NCBI GenBank assembly: GCA_900546575.1
Contig: URDM01000016.1
Coordinates: 1-44,872 of the forward strand
Source: an uncultured Prevotella sp.
Lineage (GTDB): Bacteria; Bacteroidota; Bacteroidia; Bacteroidales; Bacteroidaceae
Reading direction: 5' to 3'
Length of the DNA stretch: 44,872 nucleotides
Positions 1 through 9,113 of this stretch are shown piece by piece (the first letter of the stretch is position 1; each line of letters starts with the position of its first letter). Made by a program: the position numbers and the translations under genes. The notes beneath the pieces are model-generated. The model did no database searches, was not told the origin of the DNA, and was given only the letters and a program-made list of their open reading frames with translations.

Positions 1-9
1 AGACATAGC

Positions 10-49
10 AAAGCCCTGGCTTGTGAAAGTCAGGGCTTTGTGATTTTTT
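10..49 (+). terminator. Rho-independent terminator of an upstream gene
   Basis: A perfect 9-bp stem (AAAGCCCTG at 10-18 with CAGGGCTTT at 31-39) is followed by a T-rich tract at 43-49. The T tract lies on the plus strand, so it most likely ends a plus-strand gene left of the window. That gene is not visible here. Confidence 0.75.
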
Positions 50-118
50 AAGAATCAGGGAGTTTTGACACACCCTCTTTGTGATTTTTTAAGAATCAGG
101 GAGTTTTGACACACCCTC
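37..118. repeat. Two tandem copies of a 41-bp direct repeat
   Basis: The block beginning TTTGTGATTTTTTAAGAATC and ending in GACACACCCTC occurs at 37-77 and again, essentially identical, at 78-118. It starts on the terminator stem and ends just before the folB stop codon. Each copy repeats the terminator's T tract, so the duplication could supply a second pause or termination site. No coding sense is seen. Confidence 0.85.
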
Positions 119-128
119 TTTTTATTTT

Positions 129-506
129 CTATTCTGTTCTCTTTACGAGTATTTCCACGCCAGCGCCGTTGCAGTCTGCCTCCATTGGCGGATTACATTT
201 GGTTATGCGTAGCATTACCGAGCTAATTTGGGAGTAGCTGTCCATAAGTCGGTTGGCTATGCGGCCAGCCACGTGTTCTATGAGTTTGGATGGAGTGCTC
301 ATCTCCTCCTTTATGATGTTGTAAACCTCGGCGTAGTTGAGCGTATCGGCTACGTCGTCGGTTTGCATAGCGCGCGAAATGTCGTAGCCTACGCGTACAT
401 TTATTATATAGTCGTTGCCCGTGAGCTGCTCCTGTGGAAGCACTCCGTGACGTGCGTGCAGGCGTATTCCGTCGATGTGAACGTACGATTCTGTTAGCGT
501 TTTCAT
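129..506 (-). CDS. folB: Dihydroneopterin aldolase (FolB)
   Basis: FolB cleaves 7,8-dihydroneopterin to 6-hydroxymethyl-dihydropterin and glycolaldehyde in cytosolic folate synthesis. The 125-aa length is normal for this small tunnel-fold enzyme. Visible family features are the N-terminal IRLHARHGVLPQE segment (Glu26), the LIEHVA segment with the pterin-anchoring Glu at about 77, and ITKCNPP with the conserved Lys at about 103. The ATG start gives the usual N-terminus. It lies downstream of nrdJ on the same strand, but a 168-bp gap filled with hairpin-forming 22-bp repeats separates them, so co-transcription is uncertain. No clear promoter motif is seen directly upstream. No other folate gene is nearby. 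Confidence 0.9.
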   Translation of the reverse strand: MKTLTESYVHIDGIRLHARHGVLPQEQLTGNDYIINVRVGYDISRAMQTDDVADTLNYAEVYNIIKEEMSTPSKLIEHVAGRIANRLMDSYSQISSVMLRITKCNPPMEADCNGAGVEILVKRTE

Positions 507-557
507 ATACTTTTGCCTTTGTTTTTAGCTACATAAATATGGTTACAAAAAAAATGT

Positions 558-667
558 AGTCCTTTTGCATTGCAAAAGGACCCCTTTTGCGTTGTAAAAG
601 GACCCCTTTTGGAGAGCAAAAGGACTACATTTGGAGTGCAAAAGGACTACTTTTGCAAGCAGTCCCT
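558..667. repeat. 22-bp tandem array, AAAAGGACT family, five copies
   Basis: Five units start at 558, 580, 602, 624 and 646, exactly 22 bp apart. Each carries a CCTTTTG-type half and a GCAAAAGG half, so neighbouring halves form hairpins such as GTCCTTTTGC-att-GCAAAAGGAC. The array fills most of the folB-nrdJ gap and ends just before the nrdJ stop codon. The same family recurs near 17847 and 41857. No coding sense is seen. Confidence 0.9.
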
Positions 668-674
668 TTTTGTG

Positions 675-3248
675 TTATCCGCAGCGCGAGGCTCCGCAGT
701 TCTTGCAGATGAGGCAACCCTCCTGATAAACGAGCGTTTCCTGTCCGCATACGGGACAAACCTGACCCTTGGCAGCGGTGCCGTCGGCTATGTATTTCTT
801 CAAGGCTCGCTCCACACCGTTCTTCCATGTGTTGATGCTCTGGTCGTTGAGCTGCAGCGATGCTACAAGTTTTATCACGTGGTCGATAGGCATACGATAG
901 CGCAATACGCCCGAGATGAGTTTGGCGTAGTTCCAGTATTCGGGGTTGAACTTCTCTGAGAGTCCCTCGACGGTGGTCTTGTAACCACGCTTGTTTTCAA
1001 ACTGGAAGTCGTAACGCTTGGTTCCGTCTGCGTTGACCTGCTTAATGATGCGTCCCTTGGTGACGGTCTTGGGCAGAGCTATACCCTCCTCGTCGTCCTG
1101 CAGACCCGTGAATATCTCGTAAGGATAGCCGTCGAGCAGTCCGACAAATGCCACCCACTTCTCGCGGTTGTTCTGGAAGCGCACCACGTCGCACTCCAGT
1201 TCGCGCGGACGTGTCTCCGTTACGGCAAGCACATTGGCAAGAGCTGTCACCTTGTCGTTGGCAGGTTGTGCGGCACTCTTCTTCTTCTTGTCCTTCTTGC
1301 TTACTGCTATCATCACGCCCGAACGTGAGCCGTCGCGATAGATGGTGCATCCCTTGCATCCCGAGCGCCATGCCTCTACATACAGACGGTTGACCAAAGC
1401 TTCGTCGACGTTGTTTGGCAGGTTGACAGTTACGCTGATAGAGTGGTCCACCCATTTCTGTATGGCTCCCTGCATGCGCACCTTCATGAGCCAGTCGACA
1501 TCGTTGGCTGTGGCTTTATAATAAGGTGAGCGTGCTACAAGCTCGTCAATCTCTTCCTGGGTGTAGCGCTTCTCGGTGTCAATACCGTTGATGCGCATCC
1601 ATTCGAGGAACTTCTTGTGGTAGACGATGTATTCCTCAAACGAGTCGCCCACTTCGTCTACGAAGTCAACATGTGCGTCGGCATCGTTGGGATTTACCTT
1701 ACGGCGACGCTTGTATACGGGCATGAATACCGGTTCGATGCCACTTGTGGTCTGCGTCATGAGCGATGTTGTGCCGGTAGGAGCTATGGTGAGACATGCA
1801 ATGTTGCGACGTCCGTAGGTCATTATGTCGCTGTAGAGCTGAGGGTCGGCCTCCTTTATGCGCAGCAGGAAGGGATTGTTCTTCTCGCGTTCGGCATCGA
1901 ATATGGCGAAAGCTCCGCGCTCCTGAGCCATCTTTACTGACGATGCGTAGGCTGTCAGAGCCAATGTTCGATGAACGTCGACGCTGAATGCTGTAGCCTC
2001 TTCGGTGCCGTAACGCAGTCCCATGGCTGCAAGCATGTCGCCTTCGGCTGTAATGCCCACACCCGTACGACGTCCCTTCGAACTCTTGTCCTTAATCTTC
2101 TCCCACAAATGATATTCGGCGTGCTTTATGTCATCGCATTGCGGGTCGTGGCTGATCTTATCCATTATGAGGTCGATCTTCTCAAGTTCAAGGTCGACAA
2201 TGTCGTCCATGATGCGCTGTGCCTTAGCCACGTGCTCCTTGAAGAGGTCGAAGTCGAAGCTTGCCTCGGGTGTAAACGGATTCTTTATGTATGCGTAGAG
2301 GTTGATGGCAAGCAGTCGGCACGAGTCGTATGGGCAGAGTGGAATCTCTCCGCAAGGGTTGGTGCTGACGGTTTGGAATCCGAGGTCGGCATAGCAATCG
2401 GGAATACTCTCGCGCAGAATGGTGTCCCAGAACAGCACACCGGGCTCGGCGCTCTTCCAGGCATTGTGTACAATTTTCTCCCAAAGCTGCTTGGCTGAGA
2501 TGTCCTTCTTCACGATAGGATTGTCTGAATCTATCGGGAACTGCTGTGTGTAGGGCTTGTCATCGACAGCTGCTTGCATGAACTCGTCGTCAATCTTTAC
2601 GCTCACGTTGGCACCGGTAACCTTTCCCTCAGTCATCTTGGCATCGATGAAAGCCTCACTGTCCGGGTGCTTGATGCTGACAGACAACATCAGCGCACCA
2701 CGACGACCGTCCTGTGCCACTTCGCGTGTAGAGTTGCTGTATCGCTCCATAAACGGCACGAGTCCGGTAGAGGTAAGAGCCGAATTGGCAACGGGCGAAC
2801 CCTTAGGGCGAATCTGCGAGAGGTCGTGGCCTACTCCGCCACGGCGCTTCATCAGCTGCACCTGCTCTTCATCCAGACGCATAATGGCTCCGTATGAGTC
2901 GCCGTCGCCTTCGATGCCGATAACGAAGCAGTTGCTGAGCGAAGCAATCTGGTGGTCGTTGCCGATGCCAGTCATCGGACTGCCGGCAGGAATGATGTAG
3001 CGGAAGTGGTCGAGCAGGTCGAACACCTCACGCTCGCTCATCGGGTTGGGATATTTGTTTTCGATGCGTGCTATTTCGCGTGCCAGTCGCCAGTGCATGT
3101 CTTCGGGCGATTGCTCGTAGATGTTGCCGAAGCTGTCCTTCATGGCATACTTGCTCACCCACACGCGTGCTGCCAGTTCGTCACCGTCAAAGTATTCGAG
3201 TGAAGCCTTGTAGGCTTCGTCGTAAGTGTATGTCTTCTTATTTTCCAT
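675..3248 (-). CDS. nrdJ: Adenosylcobalamin-dependent (class II) ribonucleotide reductase
   Basis: NrdJ reduces ribonucleotides to deoxyribonucleotides using a B12-generated thiyl radical, with no need for or sensitivity to oxygen. The 857-aa protein has the long class II architecture: a conserved SNCF segment with a candidate redox Cys at about 107, the active-site NPCGE motif at 297-301, and an APTGTTS segment further on. It ends in a Cys-rich tail (CPVCG, then CLICKNCG, then SRCG) that looks like a zinc ribbon plus a terminal Cys pair for re-reduction. The ATG lies 25 bp after the queF stop, so queF-nrdJ is probably one transcript from the promoter before queF. No cobalamin riboswitch or NrdR box is seen upstream. 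Confidence 0.93.
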   Translation of the reverse strand: MENKKTYTYDEAYKASLEYFDGDELAARVWVSKYAMKDSFGNIYEQSPEDMHWRLAREIARIENKYPNPMSEREVFDLLDHFRYIIPAGSPMTGIGNDHQIASLSNCFVIGIEGDGDSYGAIMRLDEEQVQLMKRRGGVGHDLSQIRPKGSPVANSALTSTGLVPFMERYSNSTREVAQDGRRGALMLSVSIKHPDSEAFIDAKMTEGKVTGANVSVKIDDEFMQAAVDDKPYTQQFPIDSDNPIVKKDISAKQLWEKIVHNAWKSAEPGVLFWDTILRESIPDCYADLGFQTVSTNPCGEIPLCPYDSCRLLAINLYAYIKNPFTPEASFDFDLFKEHVAKAQRIMDDIVDLELEKIDLIMDKISHDPQCDDIKHAEYHLWEKIKDKSSKGRRTGVGITAEGDMLAAMGLRYGTEEATAFSVDVHRTLALTAYASSVKMAQERGAFAIFDAEREKNNPFLLRIKEADPQLYSDIMTYGRRNIACLTIAPTGTTSLMTQTTSGIEPVFMPVYKRRRKVNPNDADAHVDFVDEVGDSFEEYIVYHKKFLEWMRINGIDTEKRYTQEEIDELVARSPYYKATANDVDWLMKVRMQGAIQKWVDHSISVTVNLPNNVDEALVNRLYVEAWRSGCKGCTIYRDGSRSGVMIAVSKKDKKKKSAAQPANDKVTALANVLAVTETRPRELECDVVRFQNNREKWVAFVGLLDGYPYEIFTGLQDDEEGIALPKTVTKGRIIKQVNADGTKRYDFQFENKRGYKTTVEGLSEKFNPEYWNYAKLISGVLRYRMPIDHVIKLVASLQLNDQSINTWKNGVERALKKYIADGTAAKGQVCPVCGQETLVYQEGCLICKNCGASRCG

Positions 3249-3273
3249 TTGTGTGTTTTAAGTCGTTGTTATC

Positions 3274-3747
3274 TTAAATGTCGTGCTTGGCAAAACGCTC
3301 TTCTGCCAGTTTCTCCCATTTTGTTCCGGGTTTGCCATAGTTGGCGTACGGCCAGATGCTGATGCCTCCGCGCGGAGTGAAAATGCCAGTCACTTCGATG
3401 TATTTCGGGTCCATCAGCTTTATGAGGTCTTTCATGATGATGTTGACACAGTCCTCATGGAAGTCGCCGTGGTTGCGGAAGCTGAACAGATAAAGCTTCA
3501 GACTCTTGCTCTCCACCATTCGAACGTCGGGCACATAGCTGATGCGTATCTCGGCAAAGTCTGGCTGTCCGGTGATAGGGCACAATGATGTGAATTCGGG
3601 ACAGTTGAATCTTACCCAATAGTCATTACCCTGATGCTTGTTGACGAACGATTCGAGAACTTCGGGTGCGTAGTCGTCACGATATTTGGTTTTTGCGCCG
3701 AGAGCCTGCAGACCCTCGTCGCGTCGGTTTTCATTATTTGCTGCCAT
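3274..3747 (-). CDS. queF: NADPH-dependent 7-cyano-7-deazaguanine (preQ0) reductase
   Basis: QueF reduces the nitrile of preQ0 to the amine of preQ1, the base later inserted into tRNA and converted to queuosine. The product is 157 aa, the short unimodular form. The nucleophilic Cys and general-acid Asp are visible in SLCPITGQPDFAEI, and the QueF signature in VESKSLKLYLFSFRN. The start is placed at the ATG ending at 3747; a longer TTG-initiated reading frame would overlap the -7 box TATCTTTG (3772-3779), so it is unlikely. It is the first gene of a probable queF-nrdJ unit. QueC, QueD and QueE are not in the window. A transporter and GluQ-RS for the same pathway lie elsewhere in the window. Confidence 0.93.
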   Translation of the reverse strand: MAANNENRRDEGLQALGAKTKYRDDYAPEVLESFVNKHQGNDYWVRFNCPEFTSLCPITGQPDFAEIRISYVPDVRMVESKSLKLYLFSFRNHGDFHEDCVNIIMKDLIKLMDPKYIEVTGIFTPRGGISIWPYANYGKPGTKWEKLAEERFAKHDI

Positions 3748-3771
3748 TTCTATAATTGATTTTGTTTGGTG

Positions 3772-3779
3772 CAAAGATA
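3772..3779 (-). promoter_or_regulatory. -7 promoter element of queF-nrdJ
   Basis: TATCTTTG on the minus strand matches the Bacteroidetes -7 consensus TAnnTTTG, about 25 nt before the chosen queF ATG. An inverted repeat GATATT-gacg-AATATC (3792-3807) sits just upstream and could be an operator; that part is speculative. Confidence 0.6.
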
Positions 3780-3846
3780 CAGAAATTTATGGATATTGAC
3801 GAATATCTTGCCTTACGAATTTTTCTTGTCAATTAACCTCAAAAAT

Positions 3847-3978
3847 GAATACGTATTCGTTTGCCAATGAATACGTATTACTTTGCCAACGAATACGTAT
3901 TACTTTGCCAACGAATACGTATTACTTTGCCAACGAATACGTATTACTTTGCCATTGAATACGTATTACTTTTTTGTT
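3847..3978. repeat. 22-bp tandem array, GAATACGTATT family, six copies
   Basis: Six copies begin at 3847, 3869, 3891, 3913, 3935 and 3957, an exact 22-bp period. Each has the self-complementary core AATACGTATT followed by an ACTTTGCCAA-type spacer. The sequence is unrelated to the AAAAGGACT arrays, but the period is identical. It occupies most of the 339-bp non-coding stretch between queF and the SusD gene. The remainder holds the queF promoter and the SusD terminator. Confidence 0.93.
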
Positions 3979-3989
3979 CAAGTATATAC

Positions 3990-4026
3990 AAAAAATGGCT
4001 GAAACCTCGTGAGAAGTTTCAGCCAT
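3990..4026 (-). terminator. Terminator of the first SusCD operon
   Basis: An 11-bp stem, ATGGCTGAAAC (3995-4005) with GTTTCAGCCAT (4016-4026), has an inner CTC/GAG extension. On the minus strand it is followed by TTTTT. It lies 60 bp past the SusD stop codon. Confidence 0.8.
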
Positions 4027-4086
4027 GATTTATGTTGTTTTTTTATTGTTTTAGCAAACAACGTATGTTTCCATTACGTGTTTGGT

Positions 4087-5820
4087 TTACTGTATGATTA
4101 CGCCACTGTCGTCAGTAGGATTCTGAGTGAGTGTGCCCGGATAAGCGTTGATAGCGTTCTGCGGGATGTAGTATGTCACACGATAGTCGGAAGCCTTAAC
4201 CACCTCATGCTGGTTGTGAGGACCTGGATAGTCGCGTGTCAAAGCATGACCGTTGCGGAATACGTCGTAGCTGCGCTCTGCCTGATAAGCCAATTCGAGC
4301 TGGCGCTCCTTGTCAATCAGGGTGAATGCATTTTCAGCGTTCAGTGTGCCTTCTGGATATTCGCCACCAACGATGGCACGTCCACGAATCTTGTTGAGGT
4401 CTTTCTCGGCATCGGCATAGTTGCCAAGCTTGGCAAGAGCCTCAGCACGGTTGAGATAGATCTCGCCCAAACGGCTGATGACAGGAGAGTGGAGTTGAGA
4501 GTCCTCGCCCTCGCGCGAACACTTCACGATGTAGAACTGTGGATACTCACGGTTTACTGTGATGTAGTTGTCGAGCATACCCTGATAGGTCTTGCCACCG
4601 TAGTTGATGGTATAGTACTGTGCTGTAGCGTCAACCACTGTAAGGTCGTATGACGTGCCTTCTTTGTCAACACAAGTAATCTTGTTGCCAGTGTGCTTTG
4701 TGTCAAACTGAGCATAATGCTTGTTGTTGTCGTTTCCTACATAGATGAAACGGAACACCTCTTTGTTGTCGGCAGTGTAAGTAGGCTCGATGAAGTTGGC
4801 TCGAGCGTCTACAATCTTCTTAGATGCAGGACGCCAATCGTTACGTCCGGTCTCATTGAGCAGGTCGATATACTTCTGGCTGGCGTACATCTCGCCCCAG
4901 CCCATACCGCCGATGTTAGAGTACATACCGCCGATACCATAGTAGTGGTCCCATCCAGAGAACTCTGAAGCTACACGCTTAACAACGAAGATAGACTCCT
5001 TGTTGTCCTCAGGACGCAGAGTATTGTAGAGCATGAAGTCCTCACGTGGAAGCAATTCGTAGTCGGAGTTGCCTATAACCTTATCAGAATATTCCTTAGC
5101 AAGCTGAGCATACTCACGGTTAGGATTCTCATATGTACCGCTCATATAGAGGTAAACGCGTGAGAGCATAGCCTGTGCGGCAGCCTTAGAAGCGTAAGCC
5201 GGACCACGGTTTACAGAGAGCAGCTGCTCTGCCTTCTTAAGGTCGTCAATAGCCTGCTTGTAAGTGTTCTCTACAGTAGCACGGTCGCTGAGCTGAAGGT
5301 CGAGAATGTTGTCGGGTGTACCGTTTACGAGAGGCACACCGAGGTTTTTAGATGGAGCCTGGTAGTATGGACGGCCGTAGGCACGGCAGAGGTAGAAGTA
5401 CATCATACCACGTACATAGTAGCACTCGCCGAGAGCGTTGTCTACTTCTGCTCCTTGACCTTCAGACACCATCTGTATAATGTTTGAAGCCTGTGCAATG
5501 GCCTTGTAGCCAGAGTCCCAGAAGCTCTGCAGACGATAGTTGTTAGGTGTACGCGAGTAGCTGATGAATTCGAAGAAGGCATCGGTTGACGAGCCACGAA
5601 TCACCATGTTGTCGCCAGCGTATTCACCGCAACGATGCATTGGGTCAGACCACGACTTGAGCTGCGCGTACATACCGTTGAGCAATGCGTCGAGATTGCC
5701 TGCCGGATCGTTCTTTATCTGTTCGTCCGACATGTTGTAGGTCGGAAAACGCTCTATGTCGCACGAACCGAATAATGTCGCTCCGAGCATGAGAGCCAAT
5801 ATACTTTTTTTCATTTTCAT
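4087..5820 (-). CDS. SusD/RagB-family outer-membrane lipoprotein (pair 1)
   Basis: This is a surface glycan-binding partner of a SusC-type TonB-dependent transporter. The 577-aa protein starts with a lipoprotein signal peptide whose lipobox ends LFGSC, with the acylated Cys at residue 20. The body has the SusD pattern of TPR-like helices: early NLDALLNGMYAQL, central YYVRGMMYFYLCRAYG, ISRLGEIYLNRAEALAKLGN near residue 450, and RQLELAYQAERSYDVFRNG close to the C-terminus. It follows the SusC gene by 13 bp and is clearly co-transcribed. No glycanase, HTCS regulator or ECF sigma/anti-sigma pair is adjacent, so the substrate cannot be inferred. Confidence 0.93.
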   Translation of the reverse strand: MKMKKSILALMLGATLFGSCDIERFPTYNMSDEQIKNDPAGNLDALLNGMYAQLKSWSDPMHRCGEYAGDNMVIRGSSTDAFFEFISYSRTPNNYRLQSFWDSGYKAIAQASNIIQMVSEGQGAEVDNALGECYYVRGMMYFYLCRAYGRPYYQAPSKNLGVPLVNGTPDNILDLQLSDRATVENTYKQAIDDLKKAEQLLSVNRGPAYASKAAAQAMLSRVYLYMSGTYENPNREYAQLAKEYSDKVIGNSDYELLPREDFMLYNTLRPEDNKESIFVVKRVASEFSGWDHYYGIGGMYSNIGGMGWGEMYASQKYIDLLNETGRNDWRPASKKIVDARANFIEPTYTADNKEVFRFIYVGNDNNKHYAQFDTKHTGNKITCVDKEGTSYDLTVVDATAQYYTINYGGKTYQGMLDNYITVNREYPQFYIVKCSREGEDSQLHSPVISRLGEIYLNRAEALAKLGNYADAEKDLNKIRGRAIVGGEYPEGTLNAENAFTLIDKERQLELAYQAERSYDVFRNGHALTRDYPGPHNQHEVVKASDYRVTYYIPQNAINAYPGTLTQNPTDDSGVIIQ

Positions 5821-5833
5821 TGTAGTCTGGTTT

Positions 5834-8800
5834 TTAGAAAGTTAAGTTAACACCGAACATAAACTTGCGTACGGCTGGGTATACTGATACACCGCCAGTG
5901 CTTGTAACGCTGAGCACGCCCTTGTCGTTGCTGTCGGCAGGAAGCTCAGGATCAACACCCGAGTAGTCGGTGATGCAGAAGAGGTTTTCGCCTGATACAG
6001 AGAGGCGCAGTGTCTGGATGCCATACTTCTTGAGATTGAAGTTGTAGCCCAGTGTCAGCGAGCGAAGCTTCAGATAGTCTGAGCTTTCGAGATAACGTGA
6101 AGAGGCGAGGTTGCCCTTGTCCTGGTTGTTGTACATTGCGCGCGGATGGGTAGCCTTGTCGCCAGGCTTCTGCCAGCGTGACCAACCTTTCTGTAGTTTC
6201 ATCTGGTTGCGGTCGCCTGCGTATGCACCGTCCGAGTCGTACTCCTGACGGAAGTAGCTATAGATTTGTCCGCCGAGCGAGTAGCCGAAGTTGGCTTGAA
6301 GGTCGAAGTTCTTATAGAATACCGATGTGCTGAAGCTGCCGTAAACGTCGGGCGACGACTTGCCGCACTTGTAGTAAGAAGCCTTAGAGTAACTGTCGGT
6401 AATCACCTTGTTGCCGTCGGCATCGTTAGTGTACCACTGTGGCTTTCCGTCTTCAGGATTAACGCCAGCCCATTCCTTCATGTAATATGTATCTACTGGC
6501 TCGCCAATCTCAAGAATGCGCTGTGCTGTACCAGCAATGGTTGTACCGTCACTGACAATCACTGGCTTAACAACATAGTTGCCGTTGGCATCGCGCTGCT
6601 TGTAGAGGTCGCGCAGTTCGTTGCTGTTGTGTGAGATGTTAGCAGTAACGTTCCATGTGAGGTCCTTTGTGCGGATGATGTCGCCACCGATGGTAAGCTC
6701 AACACCTGTGTTGCGCATCTTGCCGATGTTCTTCCAGATAGATGTCACACCTACAAGACCAGTTACAGGCACCTGATAGAGAATGTTGCTTGTGTTCTTA
6801 ACGTAGAAGTCGAGAGTGGCTGTAAGGCGATTCTGGAAGAAAGCAGCATCTACGCCGACACCCGTTGTGAATGTCTTCTCCCATGTGAGGTCCTTGTTGC
6901 CAATCTGCGAGATGAGTGCGCCCGACTGTTCGTTGTATGAAGCGCCTACAGAGTAGAGCGAATACGACGGATAGAGTGATGTCGGAACGTTGCCTACCGA
7001 ACCAAATGATGCACGCAGCTTGAGCATGTCTACCCATTGAGCCTTAAACCAGCTCTCGTTGTTCATGTTCCATGCACCGCTGAATGAGAAGAAGTTGCCA
7101 TAGCGGTTGTTCGAACCGAAGTTAGAGCGACCATCACGACGCAGAGAAACCTCACCGAAGTAGCGGTTGTCATAATTATAACGCCACTGTGTGAAGTACG
7201 ACTGCTTAGCCCATGCCTGACGATAACCGTTGGCCTTTTCGGGCTTTGATGTTGTTGTGAAGTCCTCAAAACCTGAAAGAAAACCAGTAGCGTAAACGTC
7301 GGTAAACTTCATTTCCCAGTCGTTGAATTCGTAAGCCAACAGACCGTTTACGTTGTGCTTGCCCCATGACTTCTGGAAGCGCAGCAACTGGTTGGTATAG
7401 CGACGTGTTGTGTTGTAGTTATATTCTGTGATACGTCCGTCAACACCTTCACCACCTACCGACTTCGGGTCGGTATAGCCATGCGACTGGCTGTTGTAGT
7501 AGCTGTAGTTGTTTACAGATGAGAATGTGAGCCATGGCATAATCTTTATGTCAAAGTCGAATCCACCTGCAAGGTCGTATGAGCAGCTTGAGCCGTAGTT
7601 GCCTTTCGAGAGGTCATAGAGATAGTTTGAACCCTTAGAGTTAACCCATCCCTCGTATTGGTTTGGTACAGGATTGCCATTCTCATCAAACGGATTATCC
7701 CATGGCAACATAGAGTACATAGCGCCTACACTGTACTGACGGTCGGTATCTGTAGTACGCGATCCTCTGAGGTTAGGCTTGATGGTAAGCCACTCGTAAG
7801 GCTTGTATACCACCTTGATACGTGTGCTGTAGCGGCTGAGGTCGTAGCCCTTCACAGCACCTTCTTCCTTGAAGTAGCCCATGGTGAACATCGACTGCAT
7901 CTTCTCGTTACCGCCATTAAGGGTCACGTTATAGTCTTGAGTAGAACCAGTCTTCTTGGCAAGTTTGAACCAGTCGAAGTTAGAGTTGCGCAAGTCTTCG
8001 TTCCAGCGTGGGAAGTTCACAGCCTCTACATTCTGGAACGACTTATAATAGTCGTAGAACTCGGCACCGTCCATCATCTCCATATTGCCACGGCTGAGTG
8101 TACTTGCACCTGCCTTGGCAGAAAGTGTGATGGTCATCTTCTCGTGACGAGCCTGCTTTGTGGTGACAACAACAACACCGTTGGCACCCTCCGAACCGTA
8201 GATAGCGGTAGAGGCAGCGTCCTTGAGTACTGTCATTGATTCGATATCGTCAGGGTTGAGGTCGCCGGCAGAGTTGCCCACGATTACACCGTCAACAACC
8301 CACAATGGAGCTGTTGCACCGTTGATAGAAGTCTGACCACGGATTACGATAGCACCCGTTGAACCAGGACGTCCTGAACCTGGTGCTACATATACGCCCG
8401 AAACCTTACCGTTGAGCATATTCTCAACTGTAGCAGAAGTAACGTCTTTCAGTTTGTCGGCCTTGATATTTGCCATAGCGCCGGTGAGGCTCTCCTTCTT
8501 CTGTGTGCCGTAGCCCACAACTACGATTTCTTCCAGCGACTCTGAGTCTTCATGGATTTCAATCTTCATGCCGTTGCGAGCCTCAAACTCCTCGTTCTTG
8601 TAGCCTACATACGACACCTGTAGTTGAGCTCCTTCGGGAGCGTTCAGTTCGAAGTTGCCGTCAATGTCGGTGATTGTGGCGAGTTTTGTGCCCTTCACTT
8701 TGACGCTGGCACCGATGATTGGTTCACCGGTTTTGCTGTCGACAATGGTTCCTTTGATTTTGCTGGTTTGCTGCTCAATGCGCAAACTTTCCTGTGTAGC

Positions 8801-8878
8801 AGAATTGTCAGCGTATGCTGCATTTGCCGCCAACAGTGAGGCGCAAACAAGCATACCTACTTTTAGATTCTTTGCCAT
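5834..8878 (-). CDS. SusC/RagA-family TonB-linked outer-membrane transporter (pair 1)
   Basis: A TonB-dependent barrel for oligosaccharides or other nutrients, paired with the downstream SusD lipoprotein. It is 1014 aa with a cleavable signal peptide (about 1-23). A carboxypeptidase D regulatory-like domain (about 40-115: IKGTIVDSKTGEPIIGASV, then SYVGYKNEEF) leads into the SusC signature LEEIVVVGYGTQKKESLTGA at about 116-135. The plug has the hallmark VLKDAASTAIYGSEGANGVV segment. The protein ends in Phe (FGVNLTF), as barrel proteins do. There is no STN domain, so it does not signal directly to a FecR-type anti-sigma factor. A -7 promoter box lies about 80 bp upstream. Confidence 0.95.
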   Translation of the reverse strand: MAKNLKVGMLVCASLLAANAAYADNSATQESLRIEQQTSKIKGTIVDSKTGEPIIGASVKVKGTKLATITDIDGNFELNAPEGAQLQVSYVGYKNEEFEARNGMKIEIHEDSESLEEIVVVGYGTQKKESLTGAMANIKADKLKDVTSATVENMLNGKVSGVYVAPGSGRPGSTGAIVIRGQTSINGATAPLWVVDGVIVGNSAGDLNPDDIESMTVLKDAASTAIYGSEGANGVVVVTTKQARHEKMTITLSAKAGASTLSRGNMEMMDGAEFYDYYKSFQNVEAVNFPRWNEDLRNSNFDWFKLAKKTGSTQDYNVTLNGGNEKMQSMFTMGYFKEEGAVKGYDLSRYSTRIKVVYKPYEWLTIKPNLRGSRTTDTDRQYSVGAMYSMLPWDNPFDENGNPVPNQYEGWVNSKGSNYLYDLSKGNYGSSCSYDLAGGFDFDIKIMPWLTFSSVNNYSYYNSQSHGYTDPKSVGGEGVDGRITEYNYNTTRRYTNQLLRFQKSWGKHNVNGLLAYEFNDWEMKFTDVYATGFLSGFEDFTTTSKPEKANGYRQAWAKQSYFTQWRYNYDNRYFGEVSLRRDGRSNFGSNNRYGNFFSFSGAWNMNNESWFKAQWVDMLKLRASFGSVGNVPTSLYPSYSLYSVGASYNEQSGALISQIGNKDLTWEKTFTTGVGVDAAFFQNRLTATLDFYVKNTSNILYQVPVTGLVGVTSIWKNIGKMRNTGVELTIGGDIIRTKDLTWNVTANISHNSNELRDLYKQRDANGNYVVKPVIVSDGTTIAGTAQRILEIGEPVDTYYMKEWAGVNPEDGKPQWYTNDADGNKVITDSYSKASYYKCGKSSPDVYGSFSTSVFYKNFDLQANFGYSLGGQIYSYFRQEYDSDGAYAGDRNQMKLQKGWSRWQKPGDKATHPRAMYNNQDKGNLASSRYLESSDYLKLRSLTLGYNFNLKKYGIQTLRLSVSGENLFCITDYSGVDPELPADSNDKGVLSVTSTGGVSVYPAVRKFMFGVNLTF

Positions 8879-8955
8879 ACTTTGGTTGTTTTGATTAGTT
8901 TATGATAGAAATAATTTAATGTCAATAAATAGTTTATTGGTATAATTTTCGTTTG

Positions 8956-8963
8956 CAAAAATA
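8956..8963 (-). promoter_or_regulatory. -7 promoter element of SusCD pair 1
   Basis: TATTTTTG on the minus strand fits TAnnTTTG, about 80 nt before the SusC ATG. A run of seven C residues (8982-8988) lies just upstream, near the -33 position; no clear TTTG -33 box is seen. Confidence 0.45.
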
Positions 8964-9014
8964 TACATAATATTTCTTTTACCCCCCCATAAACGTTAAT
9001 TAACACTAATGGCA

Positions 9015-9084
9015 ATAAAAAACTCATCCGACATTCTTGGAATACAACGCAATGGTTTGAATTACTCAGAATGTCGGATGAGTT
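9015..9084 (-). terminator. Terminator after the YhhQ-type transporter gene
   Basis: A perfect 17-bp inverted repeat (AACTCATCCGACATTCT at 9021-9037 with its complement at 9068-9084) has a 30-nt loop. On the minus strand it is followed by TTTTTT (9020-9015). It ends the transporter transcript before the SusC promoter. Confidence 0.85.
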
Positions 9085-9113
9085 ATATATAATATTGTGA
9101 GATGAAATGTCTG

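Noticed and set aside
3749..3846. Cobalamin riboswitch for the B12-dependent reductase
   Set aside because: The leader is only about 20 nt after the promoter box, too short for a B12 aptamer, and no B12-box is seen.
3847..3978. CRISPR array
   Set aside because: The repeats are contiguous at 22 bp with no variable spacers, and no cas genes are present.
4087..8963. Complete polysaccharide utilisation locus
   Set aside because: No glycosidase, polysaccharide lyase, HTCS or sigma/anti-sigma gene adjoins this SusCD pair, so only the transporter pair is claimed.
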